DNA from: Takakia lepidozioides
Lineage: Eukaryota > Streptophyta > Takakiopsida > Takakiales > Takakiaceae
Assembly (NCBI GenBank): GCA_030704615.1
Contig: CM060734.1
Span: forward strand, 22,504,001-22,568,000
Length of the DNA: 64,000 nt
Direction: 5' to 3'
A program made the translations under genes and the position numbers. Positions 21,655-33,685 of this stretch are shown here, piece by piece (within the stretch, counting starts at the first letter, position 1; every line of letters starts with the position of its first letter). The notes under the pieces were generated by a model. That model saw only the letters and a list, made by a program, of their open reading frames with translations, made no database searches and was not told the DNA's origin.

Positions 21655-22461
21655 ACTTGGCACCTACAAAAATCCACTACAATCGCTAAATTGACTGACA
21701 GAAGTACGACCCTCCTCAAATCCCCGGTATCCATCCGTCCCAAACTCTCCCTCATTCAAACCGTACTCAAGCCACAAGTCCAATACTCTTTCCACGCAGC
21801 CCCCTTCTCTCTCCCAGATCTCAAATTAATTGACAAACACTTCATCCAGCTCACTAAACGCATTTGCGGCCTACCCACCAGCACCCCCAATGCTCTTACC
21901 CAACTCCCCACCGACAACTTTGGCATAGGTACTATCCCGCTACTTACCTCCTATGCCCGCACCCTGGGCAAGCAACTTCAAGAAGCCCTCAATGACCCTG
22001 GCCGGCTAGGCCTTATCTATAGAGGTCTCCTTCAATTCCTGGCTACCAAATATAACGGCCTCCACTCCCTACCCACCCTCCACCCCCAATCTTGCCTCCA
22101 CTCTCCTACCACTAGAACCCTCTACATCCTCCGACAAATGAACATTAGCATACAAACCGATCTACCCGGCTACCCAACACCATCTCACCTCTTGAACAAG
22201 CCTGGCTTGCCAGCCCACTCCTCTCCGCACTTGAAGAACGACATTCCCGCCAGAAGACGACCATACTTGCCTACTTTAAACTCCGACACATCACGACTCT
22301 CATCCAACTCACCACAGCCTCTGGCTGCAAACTTCTCTCACCCCGAGAATTCACTCTCAAATACTCCAAAGCAATTGTTAAGACATGCCGGTTTTTGTCC
22401 ATCCTTCAGTCCAAGTCCGACGGGGAGGATCGGATGGACCAAGACGATACAATACGGGTAA
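21655..22461 (+). pseudogene. LINE-1 RT C-terminal part
   Basis: Continues the RT downstream of the insertion: SPVSIRPKLSLIQTVLKPQV, QYSFHAAPFSLPDL and LTKRICGLPTSTPNAL, matching LINE-2 closely up to its break. Similarity to the family fades by about 22,384, and the last codons to 22,461 are probably flank. No RNase H domain is recognised. Confidence 0.65.
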
Positions 22462-24200
22462 TCGTTACCAAAGGCGACGAGATGACTATAGAGGTCATGA
22501 AAGAAACTCAAATTTCCCTGTCAAGAACCTCACACGTACAGGCAGAATCAGGAAAGATAGTACAGTGCATTTTTAAGCTTCTACCTTGGAAGCTGCCTGT
22601 AATAAATGGATTGATGTCGACCATGATACTATAGGCTCACTTCCAGCACTCTACACACATAAGCTGCTGCTCCATCAGGTTGGTCTCTCTTGCTCAATCT
22701 TTCCTAGTCTTTTTTTACTGATATAAAGGGGATGCAGGGAAGATCGCCAGCAAGCCCAGGCAAACACGGTATTAATCAGCTGGCCATCTCTCTCATTAAA
22801 GACAGTGGACCCAGGCTAACATTTGATTCTTTATGCAAAAGAGAGACTCCACCTATACCCATAATTTGTTTTCAGCTGTGTTTAGCTGCATCCATCCTTG
22901 CCAATTGGAAAGTGAATGGGCTTCCCAAATTGGAGCCTGGTACAGATTAATGTGGTAGAATAATATGCATTGAATAAATCCCCACCACCACCATAAACAA
23001 AACCACCCGCTTACCCAGTCGCCATAAGCTCGGTTCAGTCTGGTCGGGATTCTCAAACAGGTAGGTATTTAGAGGCAGAGAATTACTCATCTGAAGACTG
23101 CAGCCAAGTCCGCTCTGAGCAAAAGCAGCCTGCACTTGCCTTGTACCAGAGATTACCTTAACTCAGCTTTTGATAGACAGGAGCTGCCACTATTCCACTA
23201 AGCAAATACAATATAGCTCCGAGTGTCAGGAGTAGGAGTTGAGACAATTGACGCCTGACGGACTTCAATTCAACTCAGTTTTGCCAATCGACAAGGACCA
23301 AGGAATCAATGTCCTTGCTGTGCTCACAAGTGCTCCCTTGCTGTGATATTTGTAGCCTAATATGGATGGATGATAAATTACGGATGAGAAATTATGGGCC
23401 ACACCACCTCCTTTTGAGTTGTAGCGATGGCGGGGCCGGGGAAGAGCTCTGGCAGGGAAGAGCTCTTCCGGGGATGAGAGAAGAAGAATCATTAGCAGGT
23501 GTTGTGGAAAGAATGGATGACAGAAGAAGAAGCTTTAGCAGGTGTTGTGGAAAGAACTACAGGGTGTATAAGTTTGTGTGACAAAAGGAAGTTGCATCTT
23601 ACATCAACGATGGTCTCCAATGCCTCTGGGCCTCCAGTGCGACGGTCTCCATATGGCAGACCTCCTCAGATCCGGAGCTCTTCAAGAACCTTACGCTGCC
23701 AGCTCCCTCGCACGCCATCAACCACAGATGCTGGAGTCCCTCCAACAACATCATCGGATGTGCCAGCTCCTCCAGCAACGCCATTAGATCCAGCTCCAGG
23801 TGAGTAGGTGTGTAGGTTATGTTGAGTTGAAGCGTCACACTAACAGCTTTGTCACGAGTAGATCTAGGGTAAGCGATTATGAGTAGCAGTTACTTACCGA
23901 AGAACTCAAGAGACACATGATAGCGTTCAACTGACATCAGTGGCATGAACATGGTGATAGCACTCACTCAAGTATGATGTATATGGTCTTCCAAGACAGA
24001 TGCTTCTTGTAATACAAGCTCACTAGCCTAGGTTGTTGATCTCTGGTCGTTCTTTGTTTTATCTATTCTCCTTTTCCTGGAGTGCTGTGTGATTTCTACA
24101 GGTTACTCTTCCAAATGTGGCCACAGACCACATCAGAATTGCTAGAATTAATGCAAGATTGTTGTTAGACAACTAGGTGATTCATATTGATCACTAACAC
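22462..24200. other. No recognisable gene
   Basis: Unique sequence. At about 23,483-23,560 a unit containing TTAGCAGGTGTTGTGGAAAGAA is tandemly duplicated (two copies, 39 bp apart). Open frames show no domain. Confidence 0.4.
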
Positions 24201-24209
24201 ATTTCATGT

Positions 24210-25280
24210 TCACTTAGAGCATGTACCAGAAGGGACTCTCTCTGCATCTGAGAGGATCCTCCTCCAAAAATTGAGGAAAGAGACCAGAGAATAGGCCATG
24301 CAGATCAGCAAGCTAACCGACCTTCTTGGCGTGTCAATAAAAGAGAACCAAGCAACCCTACCCTGCACTCAGGTAGATATTCATGTGAAGAATTTGTTTC
24401 ATGTGCTCTCAGCTCTTTTAGAGAGTTAATGAATTGTTGTAGTGCAAGTCCAATTAACTTGTGTTTAAACTAGTCTCTTGTTGATTTTGCAGAAGAAGTT
24501 ACCCAAGATCGCTCGGTCACTTATGCTTGGCCATAATGCAGCTGTTTGCAAGATGCACCCCTCCCATCAAGTCATCAAAAAGAGCATCAATTTCAGGGTT
24601 CTTTCACTAAGGTTTGGCAGTTGGGATCCTTGGTGCTGACCTCTCCCTGGATTCTCAACCAAGGAGTTTGATGATGCCATGTTCAAGAGCTGTCCATTGG
24701 ATTTTCTGGCTTACAGGTTCCGAAAAGTCTACTTGTTGTTGAGATGTTCCCTGCCTGTGTTAATGTGTGTCCACTTCTAGTTCACAATGTTGATCTCGTT
24801 TTGTATATAAGCTGCCTGGTTGCCCTCTCATTTTGATCATGCTGCATTAGATCGCTATACATTCGACTTTTGTGCCTCAACAACTTCCGGGTTCAAGGTA
24901 ATCATGCTCATTGTATTGGTTATTGTTTGAAAATCTACCTCGGGAATCAGTAAAGACTATGTGCATACTTCATGGATATTTCAAGTATCATTTGAATTGC
25001 TAAACCATCTGTTTGAGTCTTCAAGTTGAGGGCCTGAAATTTCTGGATTATAGACATGAAGAAACAAATGATGTGGTCGTAGGGCGCTGGCAGCAACTGT
25101 GGCAACAGGGCTGCCCACCAGGACTCTCATTCGGAGGTGGTGACAAGTACTGAGAAATGGAAAATTGTGCGGTGTCCCGCCCTGGACATAGAACTGCGCC
25201 GCTATGGGCAGTCCTCAGTAGTGCCACAAGCCTTTGTCTTACATGGTCCTCGTGGTGTGGGCAAGCGTACTACCATCGAA
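24210..25280 (+). other. Scattered coding-like exons, one with a P-loop-like motif
   Basis: Three stretches look like exons bounded by plausible splice sites. One spans 24,218-24,370 (ILLQKLRKETRE, stop, AMQISKLTDLLGVSIKENQA, then CAG/GTAGAT). One spans 24,493-24,610 (after TTTTGCAG: KKLPKIARSLMLGHNAAVCK). One spans about 25,130-25,280 (EVVTSTEKWKIVRCPALDIE then VLHGPRGVGKRTTIE). The last resembles a P-loop (GxRGxGK), but Arg replaces the usual Thr/Ser after Lys. They may belong to one decayed or incompletely seen gene. No family is assigned. Confidence 0.3.
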
Positions 25281-25639
25281 GGTTAGCCTGGCCTTCATAT
25301 ATATGCAATTCATACTTTGGTTTCTTTATTGGTGCCAACATTCTGGTATGCCCCTCCTCCTACCTGCAGTACACCCTATTCTCTTTGTCTTCTTGCCTCT
25401 GCTCATAGTGCAGCCACATTATCTTGCATCATTTATTGTCGTAAGCTATAGGGCTTGAGAAGCAGTGCTGTAATCAAACCTGCGATTTCTAGGATGATGA
25501 TAATGCTAACCAATAGTTGAACAAGGAATTCAGTGTAACTGGATTGCCTGGTGTGTGCAAGCATTAAGGAATTTGTTCGAAGTCTTGCATACCCCTGTGG
25601 CTGAAACTCTACAATTGGCTCGAGGAGGGTCAGTATGTG

Positions 25640-26918
25640 GGGACTATACCCTGAAGGGCATGTCATAGCAACCTGGACTTTACGAATGCAATGTTGCTTT
25701 GGGGTCAATGGTGGTACTAAAGTAGTGGTATGCGTGCATGCTTGCCAAACTTACCTGGCAATGAAGATAGTAGAAGTATTTTCACTTTACCACATTGTTA
25801 ATGAATGGAAATCCCTGTGGTGGCATGGGCAGGTGAAGTACCTGGGAGAAGAAGGGGCAGCCACACCCATTGGTGCTGCAGTGGCTGTTTGCTGTCCTTG
25901 GGATCTTGTGGTGTGTGCAAGAATCGTATTATGTGTTATTTTTATGGTTCTGGACAGATTGCTATGTCATGCAAGATTCTCTTTGTCACTGCCATCTGGT
26001 AGTGTGTCTTTCAAATTGGGTTAGTTGTAAAAGGAACATCTATCAAACTGTCTTTCTGATGCAACAAGTTTGCTACCATGTAATACACATGACAGCTGTG
26101 CAACAGATTCTGGTCAAGGCATGGAGTACAGTCACCCTACAGCAAAGCTTTGGCGTTCAGTCTTCGCCAGTATGCACGAATGTAAGTAAGCAAGCCCACC
26201 TGCGTACTGGCTCATTTCTGCTAAGGATGTAAAGGTCTGACCAGTATTTTGTCAAACCTCTGTGTCACCATCTTTGGGGCATGCAACCTCTTACAAATTG
26301 TATCACGTACCATAGATTTGCAAGCAAGGTTTGAATGTCTGTCAAAAAGGTTGGCCAAAATGTTATTTTTAAATCTCTTGTGGCCACTGTGCAGACACCA
26401 AAGTGCTCTTTCTCGGATTGCGGATTGGGATCTTTTGATAAAGGTTAGTAACTGAAATTTCTGTCACTGTCCAACCCAATCTTGAACTTTTGTGTATGGG
26501 GTATTGAATCTAACTGCTTACTTGTCATTTGTTTGACAGAATAGGACATTACACGATTTCGATAATCATTGTACACGGCTAGCTGGAAATTACAAGGTTT
26601 GTGCTGACTTTCCCATCCGGTTGCCAATTGCTAGGCAGGGGCTTTTCAGGGGAAGGGATGTGCATGTTCACAGGGGGATATTAAGTGAGAACCCAAAAGC
26701 TTGGATTGGTAACGCTTGCACTGGAAATTATAAATTGCAGTCTGGTTCTGGAAATTTGTTATGACTTGTGTTTGAACTGGACTGCAGACATTGGACACTT
26801 ATTATCGGCTATGCAGCAGCATCAACTACTTAGCAGATGTTACTGTCCCCCTTCTCTGTTTCAGTGCCTTGGATGACCCAATTTGTACAAAAGAGGCTAT
26901 TCCCTGGGATGAGTGCAA
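25640..26918 (+). CDS. EMB8-like alpha/beta hydrolase, internal exons
   Basis: Six plus-strand exons with matching phases encode the C-terminal half of an EMB8/ABHD-type hydrolase. Exons: (a) to 25,721, elbow region FGVNGGTK; (b) 25,833-25,910, VKYLGEEGAATPIGAAVAV then CPWDLV; (c) 26,096-26,181, LCNRFWSRHGVQSPYSKALA; (d) 26,395-26,443, HQSALSRIADWDLLIK; (e) 26,540-26,596, NRTLHDFDNHCTRLAGNYK; (f) 26,788-26,918, TLDTYYRLCSS, VTVPLLCFSALDDPIC (acid Asp block), TKEAIPWDEC. Introns are GT-AG. The nucleophile elbow, normally GxSxG, reads GVNGG: Asn for Ser, one G-to-A change, if exon (a) is placed correctly. I could not find the N-terminal exons or the final His exon. This is the one host-like gene in the window. 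Confidence 0.65.
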
Positions 26919-28689
26919 GTGAGCTCCATTACTTTCTCTCAGCAGTGGCTAACGGAAAGTTGGAACTAGGGTAGAGTTTTTGAGCCACTTACTCAGACAG
27001 CTTAGTTCTCAGGTCACCGTCCACTTCATGGACAAGTGGTCAAGGTGCTTATACCTTGTAGTCATGTCTTGGAAGTTATGCTGTGTGCTCTATCCACATA
27101 GTACAGGGATGCGTCTACAGAAGGTAGTTAAGAGAGATACTGTGTCTCTTCTGGCTATGGAAAATTGTTGTCAGTGTTTCTAAAAGGTTCCATACAAGAT
27201 GGAAGCCCTATTGTGTCAGGAGGCAGGATCATGTAATGATGGCAGTAGGTGGAATCTACAGTCCACCTAAAAGGTATGGTTACAAGGATACTCAAACAAC
27301 ATGTGATGAGATGTATGAAAGATGGGGATCTCCTATATGACACTAAGTGACACTTAGGACATGACACTTCTAAACCCACTTAACAAGGATGGCAGGGTCA
27401 GTATCTTTTAATACCCCTTGTGCCTCTTCATACTGCTGCCTGTTGGTAGACAGACTGACAGGCCTGCCCAAAGAACATGTAAGGCAAGAAGCTATGCTGG
27501 GTACTCCCAGCTTTTCAACTCAACTCCTTGCAGAACTCACGTGTGCCATTCTGCAGTAAAGAAAGGTGGGCTCCTGTGAAAGCAAGCGTAAAGTATTGTG
27601 TCTCTTCACCCTGCCACAACCTCCCAATTGAAAGGTGGACACCTTCTAACCCCAAAACCTTTCACTTTCAACTCAATGGCCCCCAGGTACACATACATTA
27701 GGTGACTGGTTAAACCAATGACCCCCCTTTTAATGTGGTTTTTGAACCAGTGACCATTGCAAGGCAGCCTTGTGCCCTAACCACTAGGCCATCTTTCGGA
27801 TGTTTCATTTTGCAGCAAAGATAATGAGGTGCCATGAGTATATTTGGTTTCAGCCCTGCTTTGAAGTCCTGCCTGAGTGTCTGTATAACATGGCAGGTGA
27901 ATTATTTAGGTGGAGGCAAGGAGCTCTTGGATGATCCTGCAGCTCTTGCGCTTGTGGAGGTGGGCTTCCTTTAGTGCACATGTGCCCCCTCTCCTCTGCT
28001 TTGTTTCAAGGAAAGGGGCACCAAGATCAAACTTAAATATATAACTTGTTCAAGCAACATGTCAGCAAAACCCAGATAGCCGGAAAGGGCAAGCAGCAAC
28101 AAAAAATTGTAAAGACCCTCTAAAGTTTTTGAACAGAGGCCTTTCTTCTTTCTGGAGGAGGGAGTGTCAAGTTGCACAACAATACTCATGTCAGCTTAAC
28201 CCTTATAGCCAGAAGGCAAATATCTTTCATCTCTTTCTTCCCTTGCTACCTCCCCCCATGCAAATTAGGTCTGTTCCATTTAACTTGGAATTGTGAAAGA
28301 AATCATTCATGCAGCTCACGAGCATGTTGAAAGCACATGGACAATCTGAAGAAATACTCAGTAATTGGAACAGAAAGGAAACAGAAGCTATATCTGCCAG
28401 ATCATGAAGATTGGTTTAGCAACATTGTTTCTATCTCCAGAGTAAGGAAGGTTGGACAACATTCCTGTAATGTTTCAGAAAGCCTGGGGCTTAGAAAGCC
28501 TGGGGTTTTGTTTTCCAACCTCAAGGCCCAGTCGCTGCGCGGGGCTAGTGTTTCCTTGGAAACCCTAAATAGATACAAAATAATTTAAATATTACTTGAT
28601 CTAACAATGCACGCTATGGCACATCAACAATGTTGTAACTCTTATACCCTGCAATATCACATCCGGACTACATTGTCACCATACCAATT
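26919..28689. other. No recognisable gene
   Basis: Expected last exons of the hydrolase (catalytic His block) were looked for and not found. A short unit AGAAAGCCTGGGG is duplicated near 28,478-28,505. Otherwise featureless unique sequence. Confidence 0.35.
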
Positions 28690-29045
28690 GACATTCAATA
28701 CTTGAGTGTCACCATATCAATTCACAGTCAATAGTCCAACAGTATTGATTTGATGTTGTCCGTGTCACCACATCAATTCATAGTCACTAGTCCAACAGTG
28801 TATGATTTTCACAGCAGGACAACATCAAATCAATACACCATATGAATTTACACTCAATGGTCGAGCAGTATTGATTTTCAAGGCAAGACAACATCAAAAC
28901 AATACAGCATATGAATCTATACTCAATGGTCGAGCAATATTGATTTTCACGGTAGGACAACATCAAAACAATGCATCATATAATTTATATTCAATGGCTC
29001 ACCAGTATTGATATTCAAAAGCAGGACAACATCAATACAATACAC
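28690..29045 (+). repeat. 69-bp tandem repeat
   Basis: GACAACATCAA recurs at 28,818, 28,887, 28,956 and 29,025, an exact 69-bp spacing, with flanking AATACACCATATGAAT and ACTCAATGGTCGAGCA. Two more degenerate partial units precede it (28,690-28,800). Since 69 is a multiple of three, an open frame of 69 codons runs through it. I regard that frame as non-coding. Confidence 0.85.
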
Positions 29046-29224
29046 TGTGCTTAGTCAATATAAGTTGTTTCAATGTGGCATCATCACTATAATCTGTATA
29101 GAATCAGTTTGTTCGAAGCATCTTGACAATAGATTGATTACGTAATTATTGGATGCAACAACAATACTTATTCAAAAATTATTATATCAATGTGGTGTGT
29201 GGACTTTAGAGGCATTGAACTCCA

Positions 29225-29892
29225 AAGCAACGGTTTACGCATTGTTAATGTGTTGATTAATCACTGACTCCATTGGGTCCAAACATTTAGGTGAGTGCAA
29301 CGGGCTGACTGAGCGATTCAATAAGACCACTGTGCTGTTGGAGAATAATGGTTCTCTGTTGGGTGATTGGGATGTGGCTCTTCATGTGTTGATCTTTGCT
29401 TATAGGACGTCGGTTTACTCAAGTACCAAATGTTCTCCCTTTGAGTTGTTGTATGACAGCTCTTTACAATGACATTCCATTGATAACTGGCAGCACTGAA
29501 CCAGTTGATTGGGATTCATTCCTGGTTGACATGAGTGCAAAGTGGCAGAGGCTGTAATCCTTTTCTAAGACTAACATTGCTAAGGCTCAAGTTGTTCAGG
29601 CTTGCAATTATAATTGCCGTGTGTGTTATTCTGAAGAATTCCTGCAGGGCCAGTCTGTTTGTGTGCGACTTCAGCAAGGGAAGATCACCTCCAAGGCCTC
29701 CAAACGGATTGAATGACCATATCTAATTGCAGAGGTCTTGCGTGGGCGACAGTATAGGCTGTTGCCTCAACATCACTCTGTCTTACCTCTTACCCAAACT
29801 GTTCACTCTCTTGTACACTGCAAATTGGTATTTGATCTTACGTGTATCAATGCTGAAGGGAGGCGTGTAGTTCTGACCCCCGGCCGTGCATG
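29225..29892 (+). pseudogene. Ty3/gypsy integrase C-terminal fragment
   Basis: Plus strand, many stops and shifts. GECNGLTERFNKTTVLLE, then DWDVALHVLIFAYRTSVYSS and CSPFELLYD, form the end of the Ty3 integrase core (the catalytic Glu sits in NGLTERFN). Further on, GQSVCVRLQQGK and PYLIAEVLRGRQYRLLPQH resemble the integrase C-terminal GPY/F-type module. No upstream pol is present, so this is a 5'-truncated relic followed by its LTR. Confidence 0.65.
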
Positions 29893-30014
29893 AGTGCAGA
29901 TCATGAACTGTTTGTTTTTTTGCTCTTGATTTGGCTCTGTGCAGCGGTGGAGCTGCATCAGTGTTGTGTTGATTGGATTGACTTCACCAACTAGTATTAG
30001 TTTTTTTCAGAGTA

Positions 30015-30550
30015 GATAAGAGAGGGGATGGGGGCTTAAGGGACAACTCGTGTTAAGCTTGCATCACTTGTATGGATTGGGGTTTTTCCTGCTGGGCAAC
30101 TTGAAGGGTAAGGTTTTCCCCCGGAGGTTTTTTCCATTCCTATGCCTAGTCTAGATTTATTTGAATTAGTAGAATTTGGCTCGGGGAGCCTTGCTTTGGT
30201 ATTTTGTCGAAGCTTGCTGGAGCTCGCTCCTCCTAGCGTGGGCGAGTCTTACATATGTAAGATGATGGATTCCGCCTAATGCAGATACTCTTCTGTTCGT
30301 CTGATGGATGAAAAGTAGATAGGTTGTCCAATTAAGTGTGCCTAATTTTGGCCAAAGCCCTTGTCTCATTCCAACAGTACCGTAATCGGACAGGGTGGCT
30401 GCTGATGTGTGAGGGAGGATTAAGATAATCCATGCGGCCAATAAGAAGCCACCACATGCCATTCTAGATTTCCCATTTCTTTAATATAAAAGCCTCCTGG
30501 CTTAGCCCAGAGGTAGTATGTTTTGTATGATCATTATAGTGTACTTGGAC
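30015..30550 (+). repeat. Putative polypurine tract and 3' LTR
   Basis: GATAAGAGAGGGGATGGGGG at about 30,015-30,034 is a polypurine tract just downstream of the integrase relic, where a 3' LTR should begin. TATAAAA at 30,485-30,491 in CTTTAATATAAAAGCC would be the LTR promoter. The paired 5' LTR is not in the window, so the LTR limits are uncertain. Confidence 0.4.
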
Positions 30551-32127
30551 AAGCTGTGCGTTTTGGATGTGAAACTCATGATGCTCCTGCATGTGATTTG
30601 ATTGGACCACCTGCTAGTTTCCTCTTGTATGAGATCCCTCCTTTCAAGCTTGGCGTGTTCTACCTGCTATTTTCCCAGCTTAGCGCCCAAGCCCACGTGA
30701 GGAAAAAGGCATATACCCCGGGTAGAGGGATTAGTCTTACAGTGGATCACAGCTTGCAGGGTAGTTGCAGGCTAGGGTGTCTCAGTTTAGGCAGATGGTG
30801 ACGTCCATGATAGTCCATGATTTTTTATTTTTTGTTGGAGCATATTTTTCCAGTTTAATTCTTATAAAGGTAGACAATAGTATACTTAACATCTTTAGTA
30901 AAGGGTCTAAGCCCAAATATTATAGATGTTTTTTTATTAGAAATTTTAATCTTTAATTGGAAAAAAACTTTTAAGACACAAATCCTAGAGTGTATGGCCA
31001 TTTGTCCATATACCACCTGGCCATCCTAGATTATATGTTTGTATATTTATTAATAAAAGATGATCTCCCAAAAACCCAAAAGACAATATGCTATGGACTA
31101 ATGAAAACCACCTATTTTTTGGTGTATATAAAAAAGTCCATAGCTTGGTAAAAATTTGATAGAGATCCAAACTACTTTCACCTAATGAAACATTGCACAA
31201 TTTCTAAACATGGCTTTTTGTCCTTATCACAATTGGTTAATTTTAGATATATTTTTTAGAGTCCATAGCACAATAAATTGTGCCGATGACAAAACAATGT
31301 TTTGAGGTTCAAAAATCCATAGCATTCTTATAATTCATCCAATTTACGAAAAAAATTGTTACATTATATAGGTCTTGTAGGTGTTATACAAGAACCAATG
31401 TCCTTTATAATAAAGATGAACTATCTTGAACAGAGAAAAAGATAACATGAAGCACAGTCAGTGAAAAACTGCCCGATGACGTCCAAACTGAGACACTGTA
31501 GCTCGCAACTACCCTACAAACTTACTTGACTATTGGTTGGAAGAATCCCCGCAACTCTTCACACAATATCTGGCAAGATGACAGACAATGTGAGATTCCA
31601 AAACCCGAGCTGTGGTGGATTATGCACACTATCAAAGACCATTCTGTTTGACAACTCCATCCACTAAAATGTTCTTAAAGCTCTCAATCGAAAGACTGGC
31701 AGAAGGTGCAAAATGAACGAACAAGTTGGGGTGACAAACATGGTAATATGCGCATCAAGATGTTTTGTTCTGATTCTTTGAATAAAGTAAAAGTGGCCCA
31801 TGGAAAACAACCAATTCTTCTCTTCCAGTTTCCTTGGCTTGCAGACAGTAGGTACTAATGAATAGTGATGAGGAGCGGGTTGACTCTATGGTTATAGTTT
31901 TTGAGTGCTGGTGAACTCAGGCAAAGAAAAATGATGAGGGTCATTGTGTAATTACTAACAAGTTCTTGTTTGATATGTCGTGCGCATACATATCGCTACA
32001 CTACATCGTTGTCCAAAACCACATAACACATGTGCACACCACACACTAGTATACCACTAGTCCAACCACTAGTCAGTCACTAGGCTGCCATTATGTTGCC
32101 CACTATGGCAGTCACTAGTCCACCACA
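30550..32127. other. AT-rich DNA without genes
   Basis: Strongly A/T-biased, especially 30,800-31,480. No domain-bearing frame. The part near 32,030-32,125 carries several CACTAGTC copies and may be the U3 of the LTR belonging to the minus-strand Ty3 element. Confidence 0.4.
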
Positions 32128-32387
32128 ATCGCCCCCCTAGCTGGTGCTTAGGTCCTTCTAAGTCCAGATAGCCACAAGATGCGATAGTGACCGTAGCCTC
32201 ACTAAGTCCTCCACCACTGTCCTTACTACACTCAAACTCGATAGATCAAGAGGCCGGGTGCAAGAGTTGCTCCATCGTTAGTCGCCGTCTTGCAACCTCT
32301 GAACTTGAGCCTAAGATCTCGTGTATTGACTCCAATGAGCTTGGCCCCCCATGTCTTGTTAGTTGCCACTAGTCATATCCACTACCA

Positions 32388-32816
32388 CTATCCCAAGCAG
32401 TGTGGACATAACCAATCTCCATCAGGAACCCTCTCAAGAGGTGGTGTCAAGCATCCCATGTGCCAACCTCTTGAGCATCGATCACACACCAGCATAGTGG
32501 CTGCCCCTTTGGCAGACCCACAGAGCATGCACCTCAAACCTGTAGGTACCACTACCAAATTTGGGTCAACACTGCCATCGACATTGAGAAGGTGACATGG
32601 CACACAATTACGCACATAGTCCTTCCAAGTCATGTCATCCCGACCCTCTAAGATTAGGACTCCTGAGGGCAACACCTCTCGAACCCTCAGAATAACACGC
32701 CCTGCAGTGACATCCAGGGTCGTAGGAACAGTTTGCTGCAAATAAACATAGTCACCAAGGCTAAACCTCTGAACCCCAGGACGATATCCTCCACCACGTA
32801 TAGTGGCATACCTCAA
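32388..32816 (-). CDS. Integrase C-terminal domain fused to a PHD finger
   Basis: A 142-codon minus-strand frame. Residues ~15-80 (FSLGDYVYLQQTVP ... VILRVREVLPSGVLILEG) look like a retroviral-type integrase C-terminal beta domain. Residues 96-140 form a Cys4-His-Cys3 PHD finger: Cys96, Cys99, Cys111, Cys114, His119, Cys122, Cys137, Cys140, with the diagnostic Trp135 two residues before the seventh ligand (DWLCPHC). PHD fingers commonly read histone H3 tails. In chromoviruses a chromodomain occupies this position and directs integration to chromatin, so a similar targeting role is a fair inference. The frame is intact here, ending at a stop at 32,388. It lies directly downstream of the integrase core with no LTR between. 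Confidence 0.75.
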   Translation of the reverse strand: MRYATIRGGGYRPGVQRFSLGDYVYLQQTVPTTLDVTAGRVILRVREVLPSGVLILEGRDDMTWKDYVRNCVPCHLLNVDGSVDPNLVVVPTGLRCMLCGSAKGAATMLVCDRCSRGWHMGCLTPPLERVPDGDWLCPHCLG

Positions 32817-32820
32817 CGTA

Positions 32821-33685
32821 TCACGGTGTTGTGCAATGGCAAGGTTCTCTCAAAAGCCATGGGCATGACTTTCTAGAACAACTCTGCACGTTGATCACAT
32901 GCACGTACCCACATGTCCGGATCGTCAAGGTTAAGGACTTGAGCAGTGTCCCTACGAATGGCTGCAGGCAAATCCGGCTCTCGGCCAAAGAGAAGGAAAT
33001 ATGGTGAGAAGAAGGCAAGTGATGTTTGCTTGCTGAACCTGTAGCCCATGGCTAACCAAGGTACCTGAAGATCCCAATCTCCTAGGTGTCACTTGCGCAA
33101 ACCCCTTTTCACCGTCTGAACAACTCTCTCTGCCAAGCCATCGGCCTTAGGATGATCCCGAGAAGTGGTGCGGTGGTCTATCAAGGCTTTATCACACAAA
33201 GCCTGAAACTCCCCCAAGAACTCTCTCCCTTAGTCCGTGAGTACCTCAGCTGGAGCACCGAATCGGCTAAGCACACGATCCAAGAATGCATACGCAGCCC
33301 CCTCACTAGCCTTGTTAGGCAACGGAACCAACTCAATCCACTTGGAGAAGTGCTCCACCACCACCAACACATATCTGTGGTGGCGCATCGTCAGTGGCAA
33401 CGGTCCTGTGAAGTCAAGACTCCACCTGTAGCCCAATCCCATGATCGGAAGAGGATGCAACTGGGGTGTAGGGGCGTTGAATGAAGCACGCACCTTGTCA
33501 CACACCATGCACCTAGCCATGAACTGTTGCACCTCTGTGTGCATACCACGCCACCAATATTGCCCCTGCAGTAGACTGTGAGTGCGTCGCACTCCAAAAT
33601 GCCTCAACTCCTCATGGGCATGCCACACTAACCGTGCATGCTGTGTTGGGTGAGGCACAATCCTCACCCGACCATCTTCCCACAC
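32821..33685 (-). pseudogene. Ty3 integrase zinc-binding and catalytic core
   Basis: Minus strand. The N-terminal HHCC finger is seen as HAHEELRHFG ... CMVCDKVR. The catalytic core has RWSLDFTGPLPL (first Asp), RFGAPAEVLTD (second Asp) and DHPKADGLAERVVQTVK (Glu block). After LTD the next codon is TAA where Gln is usual (TDQGREF), and another stop follows GLRK. The downstream segment VPWLAMGYRFS ... PYFLLFGREPDLP is typical of the core end. It would insert element cDNA into chromatin. Confidence 0.75.

Larger units (their letters stand above)
17796..22384 (+). mobile_element. LINE-1: non-LTR retrotransposon (APE endonuclease + RT)
   Basis: A plus-strand LINE with a C-rich leader (17,796-18,120), an N-terminal region with a 2A-like motif (18,123-18,539), an APE-type endonuclease (18,850-19,700), a linker and a reverse transcriptase (20,070-22,400). 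Frames change at about 19,150 and between 19,711 and 20,070, and a 106-bp insertion breaks the RT, so the copy is dead. Sequence to about 22,384 still matches the family; beyond that the protein similarity ends. No poly-A tail was found. LINE-2 (57.5 kb) and LINE-3 (minus, 49.8 kb) are relatives. Confidence 0.85.
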
